Below, piece by piece: positions 1-8,671 of a stretch of 64,000 nucleotides of DNA. The stretch is from Paenibacillus chondroitinus NBRC 15376 (GTDB taxonomy: Bacteria; Bacillota; Bacilli; Paenibacillales; NBRC-103111), in contig NZ_BILW01000001.1 in assembly GCF_004000765.1 (NCBI RefSeq), positions 310,001-374,000 of the forward strand, written 5' to 3'. Position 1 is the first letter of the stretch. The number at the start of each line of letters is the position of its first letter. The translations under genes were made by a program, and so were the position numbers. The notes beneath the pieces were generated by a model. That model was not told the DNA's origin and did not search any database. It saw only the letters and a list, made by a program, of their open reading frames with translations.

Positions 1-1022
1 ACGATCCGGAGCTTTTCCGATCCGCAGCCTTTAATATTGTGCAGGAAGTGACGGAGGGGAAAAACGCCATCGTCTTTCGGACGAGGGAGGAGCGAATGGT
101 TGTCATTTTCTCCGGCGAAGCGGAAGAAGGGACTTATGAAACTGCGCTTCATGTATCGGATGTGATTCGATTCTGCATGGAGAAATACTTGAAATTCACA
201 GTCACTGTGGGTGTCGGCACGTTATGCAAAACTTTACATGAGCTCCCGCAATCATATAACGGAGCGATTTCCGCACTGGATTACCGGTTTTTGCATGGGA
301 AAAATAAGGTCATTTCCATCCAGGACATGGAAGGCGCCAAGAAACCGGCGCAGCAGCTGGATATCGAGTGGAATCGCAGGTTTGCAACCTTAATTAAAAC
401 AGGGACGCTCGAGGAAGCTCATCTATTGACGAGGCTGTTAATAAGCAATTTAAAGGCATCTTTGATGCCGATAGGAGCTTGTTATCTCCAAATTCAGGCG
501 ATTATTATTGCCATTATGACCACCATTCACGAGCTTGCTGGACATGACAGTGCGCATTTTCAAGGCCATGACATTGTGATCAAAGATATTAATCGGTTCA
601 AAACGCTGGATGAGATTGAAGCTTGGCTGAAGTCGATTTGCAGGGAAGCCATTTCGTATATTTCGGAGCAAAGAAACGATCAGACGAAAATGCAAGTTCG
701 GAGCGTAACCGAATATATCGACGAGCACTATTCCGACGAGAACCTTACGCTCGATGACCTCTGCCGCCATGTGCATTTGAGCAGAAGTTATTTCAGTACT
801 GTTTTCAAGCAGCACAAAGAACAAACGATCATGGAATATGTAACGCGGGTCCGCATTGAAAAAGCGAAGGATTTGCTGCAGCATACGGTGCTGAAATCGT
901 ATGAAGTCGGGGCGAAAGTAGGTTATTCCGATCCGCAATACTTTAGTGTATTGTTTAAGAAAAACACGGGAACATCCCCTAAGGAGTACCGAGAAAAGCT
1001 GTTAAGGGAGAAAATTCAATGA
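1..1022 (+). CDS. YesN-type response regulator, AraC family (5' end outside window)
   Basis: The reading frame is open to the left edge: codons from position 3 continue upstream of the GTG at 39 without a stop, so this is the C-terminal part of a longer protein. The visible part has a middle region of the kind found in long YesN regulators (residues about 20-100 counted from the GTG, with the phrase KFTVTVGVGT), a helical linker, and a C-terminal AraC double helix-turn-helix (about 225-325) ending in QYFSVLFKKNTGTSPKEYR. It overlaps the next gene, a YesM kinase, by 4 bp (ATGA), so the two are translationally coupled. From family knowledge, the missing N-terminus should be a CheY-like receiver phosphorylated by that kinase. 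A membrane-bound AraC protein like the one at 36005 is a less likely alternative, because a partner kinase follows directly. Its targets are probably the importer and enzyme genes downstream. Confidence 0.85.
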   Translation, partial: DPELFRSAAFNIVQEVTEGKNAIVFRTREERMVVIFSGEAEEGTYETALHVSDVIRFCMEKYLKFTVTVGVGTLCKTLHELPQSYNGAISALDYRFLHGKNKVISIQDMEGAKKPAQQLDIEWNRRFATLIKTGTLEEAHLLTRLLISNLKASLMPIGACYLQIQAIIIAIMTTIHELAGHDSAHFQGHDIVIKDINRFKTLDEIEAWLKSICREAISYISEQRNDQTKMQVRSVTEYIDEHYSDENLTLDDLCRHVHLSRSYFSTVFKQHKEQTIMEYVTRVRIEKAKDLLQHTVLKSYEVGAKVGYSDPQYFSVLFKKNTGTSPKEYREKLLREKIQ

Positions 1023-2815
1023 GAAAAGAAAAGGATGTCGGCATGTTTCTTTTTAAATTTAGAAGCATCCAATCCAGTATTTCTGTCGTCTTTTCTTGCT
1101 TGATTTTATTTTTGATAACGATTACAAGTTATATTTCCTATCAACTCTCGGCTGACGCGGTAGAAATGAATTCCAAGCACTACATAGCTGAAATTATTCA
1201 ACAGGTTAATATCAACATTCAATCCTACATAACCAATATGGAAGATATCTCTATGCTGGCCTCCACGAACAAAGATGTGAAGTATTATATTACGGGAAAC
1301 AGTTTCGTTAGCGAAGAGGAACGCAGACCGTATGAGAAACGAATCTCGGATTTATTTCAATCCATTTTAATCACACGCAAAGATATTGCCTCGATCATGG
1401 TTTTTGGATATAACAACCGCTTTGTTTCCGACCGCAGGATTACAAGTTTGAATACGAATTCCGGGTTCGAGGAGCAGCCGTGGTACAAAAACGCGAAAGC
1501 GGAAGGCGGCAAATCCGTCATCTCTGCACCGCATGTCCAGAACCTTATCCAAAACGAGTATCGCTGGGTGGTTTCACTCAGCCGGGAGCTAAAGAGTGCA
1601 GACGGCATTACGGGAGAGGGCATTTTCCTAGTTGATCTCAATTTGAGTGCCTTGAATGAAATTTGCAGCCATATTAATTTAGGTAAAAGAGGATATGTGT
1701 TCATCATCGACAAGGATGGGAACCTCGTGTACCACCCCCAGCAGAAGCTGATTAACAGCAATCTCAAGACGGAGATGATTGATCAGGTGAAGCAGTCCGG
1801 CAGCGGCAGCTTTGTTACGGGGGAAGGGAACAAGAAACGGATCTATACGATTCAAGAAACACATTTTGGCTGGAAAATTGTAGGGGTCGCCTATGCCAGT
1901 GAGCTGATCGCCAACCAGAATCAAATTAATCTGTCTTATTTTTTATGGACAATTCTAGCTTTAGTCATCGCGTTATACCTCTCCTTTTTCATCTCTCGCC
2001 ATCTATCCAGACCCATTAAACTTCTCCAGAGCAGCATGAAACAGGTGGAAAAAGGAGATTTCAACATCCGTTCGGAATTTCGGAGCGGGAATGAAATCGG
2101 ACAATTGGGTCAGACCTTCAATATCATGGTTGGCCGCATCAAAGATTTGATGAATCAAATCATTCAAAACGAAGAAGGCAAACGCAAAAGCGAAATGAAG
2201 CTGCTGGAAGCGCAAATTAACCCTCATTTTTTATACAATACACTGGATTCGATTATTTGGATGGCGGAGCGAAAAAAACACGAGGAGGTCGTTCTGATGA
2301 CTTCTTCGTTAGCCAAGCTGTTTCGCGCGATTATTAATAAAAACAATGAAACCGTCCCGGTTCGAGTGGAAATTGAGCATATCACCAACTATTTGTTGAT
2401 TCAAACGTTACGGTACAAAGATAAGCTTGATTTTCAAATCGACGTAGATCCCGGGATTCTTGATATTCATATCCCCAAAATTATTTTGCAGCCGATTGTT
2501 GAAAATGCGATCTATCATGGCATCAAAAATAGCTTGGAGCCAGGTCTGGTCCACATAACGGGGAAAGAAGACGGGGATACGATTGTTTTTGTAGTTGCGG
2601 ATAACGGGGTCGGCATGGAGCCGGAGAAGCTGGAGCAGATTTTGAAAATGAAAGATGGCATCGTCCGAGGTATTGGGGTTAGCAATGTTCATGAACGCAT
2701 TAAACTTTTTGGCCATGAGTTCGGTTTAAGCTTTCGCAGTGAGAAGTGGGAGGGGACGGAGGTTACGATTGTGCTTCCCAAATGTGTCCAGAAAGGAGTG
2801 CTAGATGGTTCTTAA
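1019..2815 (+). CDS. YesM-type sensor histidine kinase
   Basis: This 598-residue protein has a first membrane helix at about 20-42, an extracellular sensor region of dCache type at about 45-300, a second helix at about 304-325, and a HAMP linker. A His_kinase (PF06580) box follows, with the phospho-acceptor histidine at residue 403 in QINPHFLYNTLDS, and then a HATPase domain with VENAIYHGI (N box) and DNGVGM (G1). The start at 1019 has an AAGGGAG site 8 bases upstream and overlaps the preceding regulator's stop; Met9 is a possible alternative. It should phosphorylate the partial YesN regulator. The next two genes encode sugar-binding proteins, one tethered to the membrane, which suggests ligand-loaded binding protein is what the extracellular domain senses. 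That last step is inference. Confidence 0.93.
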   Translation: MRKEKDVGMFLFKFRSIQSSISVVFSCLILFLITITSYISYQLSADAVEMNSKHYIAEIIQQVNINIQSYITNMEDISMLASTNKDVKYYITGNSFVSEEERRPYEKRISDLFQSILITRKDIASIMVFGYNNRFVSDRRITSLNTNSGFEEQPWYKNAKAEGGKSVISAPHVQNLIQNEYRWVVSLSRELKSADGITGEGIFLVDLNLSALNEICSHINLGKRGYVFIIDKDGNLVYHPQQKLINSNLKTEMIDQVKQSGSGSFVTGEGNKKRIYTIQETHFGWKIVGVAYASELIANQNQINLSYFLWTILALVIALYLSFFISRHLSRPIKLLQSSMKQVEKGDFNIRSEFRSGNEIGQLGQTFNIMVGRIKDLMNQIIQNEEGKRKSEMKLLEAQINPHFLYNTLDSIIWMAERKKHEEVVLMTSSLAKLFRAIINKNNETVPVRVEIEHITNYLLIQTLRYKDKLDFQIDVDPGILDIHIPKIILQPIVENAIYHGIKNSLEPGLVHITGKEDGDTIVFVVADNGVGMEPEKLEQILKMKDGIVRGIGVSNVHERIKLFGHEFGLSFRSEKWEGTEVTIVLPKCVQKGVLDGS

Positions 2816-3794
2816 AAAGCCCGTGTTCTTGGCCGTGCTGCTCGTCATTGTGATTGGCTTCTTAGTGGTCTACAGCGTGGAGATGCTGCGCATTACGAAT
2901 CAGAGAAAGTTTGAGATCGCCGTCGTATTGAAAACGAACAGTATTCGCTCGGATTATTGGCAGATGGTGAGTTCAGGGGTAAAGGCGGCAGCCAAGGAGC
3001 TGGCTGTCAACATTGAGATTACGGGTCCGTTATCAGAAACGGACACAGCTGGCCAAATTCGTAATTTGGACGAGGCGCTTGTGAAGAAACCTGATGCGAT
3101 TATTTTGGCAGCGACCGATTACGAAAGACTTACACCAACGGTAGATAAAATAAGAGCGGCCGGCATCAAGGTGATTCTGATTGACTCCCCGATTCAAACG
3201 CACGTAGAAGCAAGTCTGATTGCAACGGACAATATCGAGGCGGGTAGAAAGGCCGGAAAAATATTGGCCGGTGGACAAAACGGAAGCTTATACCGTGTTA
3301 TGACACTCAGCAGCCGGAAAGGCTCCATCGTCGAAAAGGATCGTGAGGACGGCTTTAAAGACGCTATCGCTGACTTTCCGGGTGTTGAATACGCTGGCAA
3401 TTATGCATTTGACGGGACGGAAGATGGTGCTTATGACAGTGTGAAAAATCTGCTTGCACAGTATCCGGACATTCGAGGGATTGCTGGCTTGAGTGAAACA
3501 GCCGCTCTGGGAGCAGCCAGGGCTGTGAAGGAGAAGCAAAGAGTAAATCAAATTAACATCGTCGGTTTCGACAGCTCCATTTATCAGATCAAACTTCTGG
3601 AAGAAGGCAGTTTACAGGCAACGATCGTTCAAAAACCATTTAATATGGGATATTTGTCTCTGGAAACGACCGTACAAGCTTTAAACGGGATTAAAGTGAA
3701 TCCTAAGGTGAATATAGATGCTGTTGTTATCACGAAAGAAAACATGTATACACAGGAAAATCAAGAGCTTCTCTTTCCATTGGTAGAAAAATAG
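2805..3794 (+). CDS. Membrane-tethered LacI/RbsB-type sugar-binding protein
   Basis: The protein has 329 residues. A hydrophobic segment at about 8-27 has no lipobox or clear cleavage site, so it looks like an uncleaved anchor. A Peripla_BP_4 fold follows (about 38-320), with recognisable phrases such as KPDAIILAATDYERL and GFDSSIYQIKLLEEG. It begins inside the kinase gene (11 bp overlap) behind a GAAAGGAG site. No permease gene of the ribose type accompanies it. In Firmicutes, binding proteins placed like this beside a YesM/LytS kinase serve as sugar receptors rather than transport components (known from XylFII-LytS type systems). By context I infer a sensory accessory to the kinase at 1019. 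A transport role with a distant permease cannot be excluded. Confidence 0.85.
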   Translation: MVLKKPVFLAVLLVIVIGFLVVYSVEMLRITNQRKFEIAVVLKTNSIRSDYWQMVSSGVKAAAKELAVNIEITGPLSETDTAGQIRNLDEALVKKPDAIILAATDYERLTPTVDKIRAAGIKVILIDSPIQTHVEASLIATDNIEAGRKAGKILAGGQNGSLYRVMTLSSRKGSIVEKDREDGFKDAIADFPGVEYAGNYAFDGTEDGAYDSVKNLLAQYPDIRGIAGLSETAALGAARAVKEKQRVNQINIVGFDSSIYQIKLLEEGSLQATIVQKPFNMGYLSLETTVQALNGIKVNPKVNIDAVVITKENMYTQENQELLFPLVEK

Positions 3795-3822
3795 GGGTAG
3801 AACGGAAGGGTGAGTCGAACCG

Positions 3823-5097
3823 GTGAGAAACTTACATAGACGTACAAAAGTATGTTTGCTAGTATTCCTTCAAATGACGACCACGCTGTTAACGGGATGT
3901 ATGTGGAGAGATGCACGCCTTCCAGTCTCCACCGATCATGAGGCTCAAGCGACTATTTCGTTTGTGGCCCCTGAATATAGCGCGTCTACGAGGCCTTATT
4001 TTGAAAATGTCGTAAAGGAATTCGAAGTCAAGTATCCCAATATTAAGGTGGAGCTGCAGGTCATCAATTGGGACATTCTGGACAGTGCGTATAATACAAT
4101 GATTAGCCGCAATCAGCCTCCGGATTTACTGCTCACGAACATTTACGCACATTTCGCAAAAGATGGACTTCTCAACAACATGGATGAACTTATCTCCCCG
4201 GGATTGAAGGATAAATTTTACCCCTATCTGATGGACAGCAGTAAGATGAATGGCGTGCAATATACAGTTCCTTATGTAACAACACTCCGGGAATTGTATT
4301 ATAACAAAGATATTTTCAATGATGTCGGTCTGACAGAGCCTCCTACAACATGGACGGGTCTAGAAGAAGGAGCACGCCTCATCAAAAACAGGAAGCAAGT
4401 AGACGGTTTTGGCGTCGATCTGACAGATAATGAAATATGGGCGTACCTCTCCTATTTCTTCTACGGTGCAGGAGGGGGCTGGATGAAGGATGGCGAATGG
4501 ACGATTAATTCACGCGAAAATGTGGAAGGATTGACATTCCTCAAGAGTTTGTATGACAAGGGCTTGACGGATCCAGAGCCGGCGATTACGACGCGTGATG
4601 AAAAACAGCGAATTCTAGGGAACGGCAAACTAGGTATGCTGATCTCGGGAAATTATTTCGAGGCTGTCGTGCCGCAGGAATTCCCTGGTTTAAAATGGGC
4701 CAAAGGGCCGATCCCCGTTAAAGAAGGCCAGACGCCTATGGTGCTTGGCGTACAGGATGTATGGATGTCGTTCAAAACCGATCATACCAATAAGGACGCG
4801 TTGTCTAAATTTCTTGATTTTATTTATGAAGACGCCCGGTATGAAGAATTTGTTCTCAGGGAGGGATTTCTGCCTACGATTCGGACGGTGGGGGATAAAA
4901 TGGCGGCAGATGATACCTTGATAAAACAAAATTTAAATGCGATCAAAAATGCGAAGTTCTACCCGATTAATCATCCGGCGTGGTCTGCGGTCCTTAACGC
5001 AACTAGAAATATGGGGCAGACGGTGCTGCTTGGTCAAATGACGCCCAAACAGGCACTTGACAGGCTGCAGCATATCGCGCTCGAGAAGAGTCGCTAA
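3823..5097 (+). CDS. Extracellular sugar-binding lipoprotein (SBP family 1)
   Basis: A GTG start gives 424 residues. A short signal peptide ends in a lipobox (LLTGC, Cys26), so the protein should be lipid-anchored on the outer face of the membrane. The body is an SBP_bac_1 (family 1) fold with FEVKYPNIKVELQ near the N-terminus and LYYNKDIFNDVGL in the hinge region. It lies 28 bp after the tethered binding protein and before a strong terminator, so it closes the sensing operon instead of standing next to permeases. It may feed the importer at 6790-8605, which already has its own binding protein, or act as a second ligand presenter for the kinase. The ligand is not readable from sequence. Confidence 0.88.
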   Translation: MRNLHRRTKVCLLVFLQMTTTLLTGCMWRDARLPVSTDHEAQATISFVAPEYSASTRPYFENVVKEFEVKYPNIKVELQVINWDILDSAYNTMISRNQPPDLLLTNIYAHFAKDGLLNNMDELISPGLKDKFYPYLMDSSKMNGVQYTVPYVTTLRELYYNKDIFNDVGLTEPPTTWTGLEEGARLIKNRKQVDGFGVDLTDNEIWAYLSYFFYGAGGGWMKDGEWTINSRENVEGLTFLKSLYDKGLTDPEPAITTRDEKQRILGNGKLGMLISGNYFEAVVPQEFPGLKWAKGPIPVKEGQTPMVLGVQDVWMSFKTDHTNKDALSKFLDFIYEDARYEEFVLREGFLPTIRTVGDKMAADDTLIKQNLNAIKNAKFYPINHPAWSAVLNATRNMGQTVLLGQMTPKQALDRLQHIALEKSR

Positions 5098-5114
5098 TTT
5101 TATACATGTTGCAC

Positions 5115-5146
5115 AAAAGTCAGGAAATGATTCCTGGCTTTTGTTT
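5115..5146 (+). terminator. Rho-independent terminator
   Basis: A 12-bp stem (5115-5126 with 5131-5142, one G-U pair) around a 4-base loop is followed by a T-rich run. It separates the sensor operon from the importer operon that starts at 5320. Confidence 0.85.
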
Positions 5147-5319
5147 CGTCGTCCAAAAACAAGGAAAAGACAGTACATTTTCACCTATTTACAGTACTAA
5201 ATTCAATGGTTGTATAGGCGGGAAATTACTATGATTAAAGTGTGTAAAGGAATTGCAAATACCAGAAGCGGACGCTTTCCTGCACGTTGGCTCCGCAAAA
5301 CTCTTGGGAGGTCTATACG

Positions 5320-6708
5320 ATGATGAAGCCAAAAAAAGCAATGACATGGGGTATGGTGTTATCGACGGTGCTGCTGATAACGGCCTGCGGAAGTAATAAC
5401 GCGAATACGACTACGGCTTCTGTGAAGCCAGCTGAAAGCGTTAAGCCTGTGGAAAGCGCGAAGCCGGCTGACAGCGCCAAACCGGAGGGAACGAAGCTTG
5501 CCGGTGACTTTGAAATTCAATATTTTGTCGGCGGCTATGGCGACGCTTGGTGGAAACAAGCCATTGCCGATTTCCAAAAGCAAAATCCGGACTTGAAGAT
5601 TAAAGAATCCGCCGGAGCAAAAATTAATGATCAAATGAAGCCACGTTGGCTGCAAGGCAATCCGCCCGATTTCGTTTACATCGACGGAGCTGGCTCTAAC
5701 ACAAGGCAAATGGTAACGGACGATCAGCTTATGGATATTACGGACTGGCTGAAGGATGCCAAAAACGTAGATGGTAAAAAGATTCTCGATCTATTGATCG
5801 CTCAGCCGGAAGAATATAAACCAGGTAAAGCCTTCGCCGTACCGCTTGTTTTTGGATCATGGGGCACGTTCTACGATAAAGCATTATTCAAAAGCAAAGG
5901 CTGGCAAGCGCCTGCCGACTTCGAGAGCTTCATGGCTTTAGGAGAGAAAATCAAAGCAGACGGTCAAATGAGCGATTACATTCATACAGGGGTGTATCCT
6001 TACTACATCAATGGGGGCTTATTGGACCCGACGATTATCGCTATGAACAACTACGATACCTCAATCTTCAAGAAAATTAATGGTCTTGAAAAAGGGGTTT
6101 GGAAGAGCGAACCGGTCATGAAGTCACTCGCCAAAATCGTGGAAATGAGAGACAAAGGGCTTATTGATAAAGGGTCTCCGGCGCTGAATCACACCGATTC
6201 CCAGTCCCAATGGCTGCAGCATAAAGCAGCATTCATCCCGACAGGCATCTGGGTTGAAAGCGAGATGGCCAAGGATATTCCAGCTGGATTCGAGTTCGGA
6301 TTCCTGCCTTCCATCGGCCAAGACAAAGGCGGCAAGTTCGTAGCGAACCCTTACACCTCCACAGTGGCTATCGCGAAAAAAGCGAAAAATCCTGACGCAG
6401 CCAAAGCGTTCATGCAATTTATTTTCACTGAGAAACAAAGCAAGGCATGGGCAGAGCTTTCCAAAGCTCCTTCCAACATTAAAGCGGATCTGGAAGGTAC
6501 GAATGCACCGGCTTTAACCAAAGAAGCAGCCAAGTTCTATAACTCACCAAATACCGTTGTTGCACCTGAAATCGTCATCCCGGAAGAACTGGTAACAGCG
6601 AGAAACAACGCGACAATTGCACTTACCAAAGGTGAAATTACACCTCAGCAGTGGGCGGATCGCATGGAAGAAGCAACTGACAAAATTCGCTCGAAAGAAA
6701 AGAAATAA
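5320..6708 (+). CDS. ABC sugar-binding lipoprotein (SBP family 1)
   Basis: The start is ATG 5320, 8 bases after a GGGAGG site; a longer in-frame TTG start at 5287 lacks a ribosome site. The 462-residue product has a lipoprotein signal with lipobox LITAC, then a repetitive linker of KPAES/KPADS units (about residues 25-50) that holds the domain off the membrane, then an SBP_bac_1 fold. The two permease genes follow after a hairpin, as is usual when the binding protein must be made in excess. It would capture oligosaccharides released by the secreted enzymes encoded directly downstream; the specificity is unknown. Confidence 0.93.
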   Translation: MMKPKKAMTWGMVLSTVLLITACGSNNANTTTASVKPAESVKPVESAKPADSAKPEGTKLAGDFEIQYFVGGYGDAWWKQAIADFQKQNPDLKIKESAGAKINDQMKPRWLQGNPPDFVYIDGAGSNTRQMVTDDQLMDITDWLKDAKNVDGKKILDLLIAQPEEYKPGKAFAVPLVFGSWGTFYDKALFKSKGWQAPADFESFMALGEKIKADGQMSDYIHTGVYPYYINGGLLDPTIIAMNNYDTSIFKKINGLEKGVWKSEPVMKSLAKIVEMRDKGLIDKGSPALNHTDSQSQWLQHKAAFIPTGIWVESEMAKDIPAGFEFGFLPSIGQDKGGKFVANPYTSTVAIAKKAKNPDAAKAFMQFIFTEKQSKAWAELSKAPSNIKADLEGTNAPALTKEAAKFYNSPNTVVAPEIVIPEELVTARNNATIALTKGEITPQQWADRMEEATDKIRSKEKK

Positions 6709-6725
6709 GTCACCATAAGGATCTG

Positions 6726-6765
6726 ACTGATAAGCAGGGAAGCTTGCCTGCTTCCCCTTATCAGT
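6726..6765 (+). terminator. Intergenic stem-loop, partial terminator or mRNA stabiliser
   Basis: ACTGATAAG (6726-6734) pairs with CTTATCAGT (6757-6765) and the inner GGGAAGC with GCTTCCC, giving a long stem. The T-run after it is weak (TTTTAG). The position between the binding protein and the permeases fits partial read-through that keeps binding-protein mRNA in excess. Confidence 0.7.
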
Positions 6766-6789
6766 TGGGATTTTAGATAGGAGGGAAGT

Positions 6790-7743
6790 ATGAAAGAGAG
6801 AAAGACAGCTGCAGCTGGCCCGATAGATCGGAAAATGAGTGGTAGAACCGGAACTGCGAAGATGAAGCGGAATATGTTCATTCTTTCCTTTATCCTTCCG
6901 ACTTTGCTGCTTTATCTCGTTTTTACCGTCTACCCGATGTTCAAAGGGATTTATCTAAGCCTGTTTGATTGGTCGGGCGGTTCGGAGACCTATAATTTTA
7001 TCGGTCTTGGCAATTTTAATGATATGTTCCATGACAGTGTGATCTTGAAAACCATTCGAAATGACTACATTCTAGTCATCGGCAAAGTCATTGGCTTTAT
7101 GGTTTTGTCCTTGTTCTTCGCGGTAGCGCTTACTCGGCTCAACATCAGAGGTTCAGGCTTCTATCGGATCATTTTCTTTTTGCCCAATGTGCTCTCCGTA
7201 GTTGTCGTAGGGGTTCTCTGGCGGTATGTGTATAATCCGAACCTTGGATTTCTGAATTCTTTTATCTCTTTATTTACGGATAAAAAGTTCGATTTCGCTT
7301 GGTTAGGCGATAAATGGTCGATATTCGCGCTTCTGCCGCCTTCCATCTGGGCAGGAATCGGATTTACCATCATTTTGCTCGTCGCAGGCATTCTTAGCAT
7401 TCCGTCATCCTTGTTTGAATCCGCCGAAATCGACGGCGCCTCGCAGTGGGAGCAATTCTGGCTTATTACTCTTCCTCTTTCGTGGGAGCAGATCAAGACA
7501 TCCGTGGTCTGGATTGTGATGACGACACTGAACGGCTCATTCGTCATCGTGACGATCATGACCTTTGAAGGCGGAGTTGATAATGCCACACAGGTTATGG
7601 GCTCCTATTTGTATTTGAATGCCTTCAAGTTCGGCAAATTCAGCTATGCGTCTGCGATTGGCGTTCTTATTCTGGTTCTTTCTTTGATCACGACAGCGAC
7701 CCTGCAGAGACTAATGAAGAGAGAAACCATTGAATTAACGTAG
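6790..7743 (+). CDS. ABC sugar permease, MalF/UgpA type
   Basis: The protein has 317 residues and begins behind a TAGGAGGGAAGT site. A basic N-terminus of about 28 residues precedes the first of six membrane helices. The cytoplasmic EAA loop, which contacts the ATPase, reads FESAEIDGASQWEQFWLI and is followed by LPL. It forms the heteromeric channel with the next gene product. No ATPase gene is present in this operon or elsewhere in the window, so the importer probably uses a shared MsmX-like ATPase, as is common for Bacillales oligosaccharide importers (family knowledge). Confidence 0.95.
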   Translation: MKERKTAAAGPIDRKMSGRTGTAKMKRNMFILSFILPTLLLYLVFTVYPMFKGIYLSLFDWSGGSETYNFIGLGNFNDMFHDSVILKTIRNDYILVIGKVIGFMVLSLFFAVALTRLNIRGSGFYRIIFFLPNVLSVVVVGVLWRYVYNPNLGFLNSFISLFTDKKFDFAWLGDKWSIFALLPPSIWAGIGFTIILLVAGILSIPSSLFESAEIDGASQWEQFWLITLPLSWEQIKTSVVWIVMTTLNGSFVIVTIMTFEGGVDNATQVMGSYLYLNAFKFGKFSYASAIGVLILVLSLITTATLQRLMKRETIELT

Positions 7744-7756
7744 AGGAGTAATGGTT

Positions 7757-8605
7757 ATGAGTCAACGTATGATGAATCCGGCATTTCGCGTGTTTTTCAA
7801 AGTGTGTCTGATCACTTGGTCCATTTGCATTTTGTATCCGCTGCTCTGGACCATTTTCAGTTCCTTGAAAGATAATCAGCAGTTCTTTATTGGCAAACCG
7901 TGGGACTTGCCAAACTTCCCTTTACTATGGTCGAATTTTTCGTTCGTGTGGGGAAAATATCATTTTGGCCAAAATTTTATGAACTCCCTTGTTGTGACAG
8001 TAGTCAGCACAGTCCTGGGTGTGCTCTTGTCGGCTACGACTGCTTACGTCATTGCTCGGTTTACTTTTCGAGGAAATGGTTTACTGTACTATTCGTACCT
8101 TTCCTATATGATGATACCGACGTTTCTGGGGATCATTCCCCTGTTCTTTTTGTTGAATGATCTTCATCTAACGAACAATTTATTCGGTCTCATCCTAGTC
8201 TACATGGTTACTGCCGTGCCGTTTGCGGTTTTTGTCCTCGTCAGTTTTTTTAAATCGCTGCCAAGTGAACTTGAAGAAGCGGCTTCGATTGACGGGGCTT
8301 CTCATTATGGCATCTTCTTCCGGATCATGCTTCCGCTTGCCAAGCCGGGATTGATGTCCGTAGCGATCATTACGGTGCTGAATATTTGGAATGAATATGT
8401 GTTCGCGCTTGTACTGATCAATGATCCAACCAAATATACGATCCCGGTAGCCATTGCGGTTATGCAGGGGGAAATGCAGTACAGAACGGAGTGGGGCCCC
8501 CTCTTTGCAGCCCTGATTATCTCCATGGGGCCGACCATTGTATTCTATAGCATTTTTCAAAAGCAGATTACAGGAGGAATTACGGCTGGGGCATTAAAGG
8601 GTTAG
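7757..8605 (+). CDS. ABC sugar permease, MalG type
   Basis: I place the start at ATG 7757 rather than 7751, because the GAGGAG at 7743-7748 is then 8 bases away instead of 2. The 282-residue protein has six predicted helices, an EAA loop LEEAASIDGASHYGIFFRI followed by LPL, and the KQITGGITAGALKG-type C-terminus typical of this permease half. It pairs with the permease at 6790. Only 66 bp separate it from the GH31 gene, with no terminator between, so importer and surface enzymes are probably co-transcribed. Confidence 0.95.
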   Translation: MSQRMMNPAFRVFFKVCLITWSICILYPLLWTIFSSLKDNQQFFIGKPWDLPNFPLLWSNFSFVWGKYHFGQNFMNSLVVTVVSTVLGVLLSATTAYVIARFTFRGNGLLYYSYLSYMMIPTFLGIIPLFFLLNDLHLTNNLFGLILVYMVTAVPFAVFVLVSFFKSLPSELEEAASIDGASHYGIFFRIMLPLAKPGLMSVAIITVLNIWNEYVFALVLINDPTKYTIPVAIAVMQGEMQYRTEWGPLFAALIISMGPTIVFYSIFQKQITGGITAGALKG

Positions 8606-8671
8606 CAGCAACATGGTATCCCTCGGTCGTTTAGCCATATGAGGTTGAAAATGAAGAGGAGAGTGTAGGAA

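Noticed and set aside
5210..5235. Promoter TTGTAT / TATGAT before the first importer
   Set aside because: The spacing is only 14 bp, too short for a convincing sigma-A promoter.
5287..5319. TTG start upstream of the binding lipoprotein
   Set aside because: The GGGAGG site and the lipoprotein signal fit the ATG at 5320.
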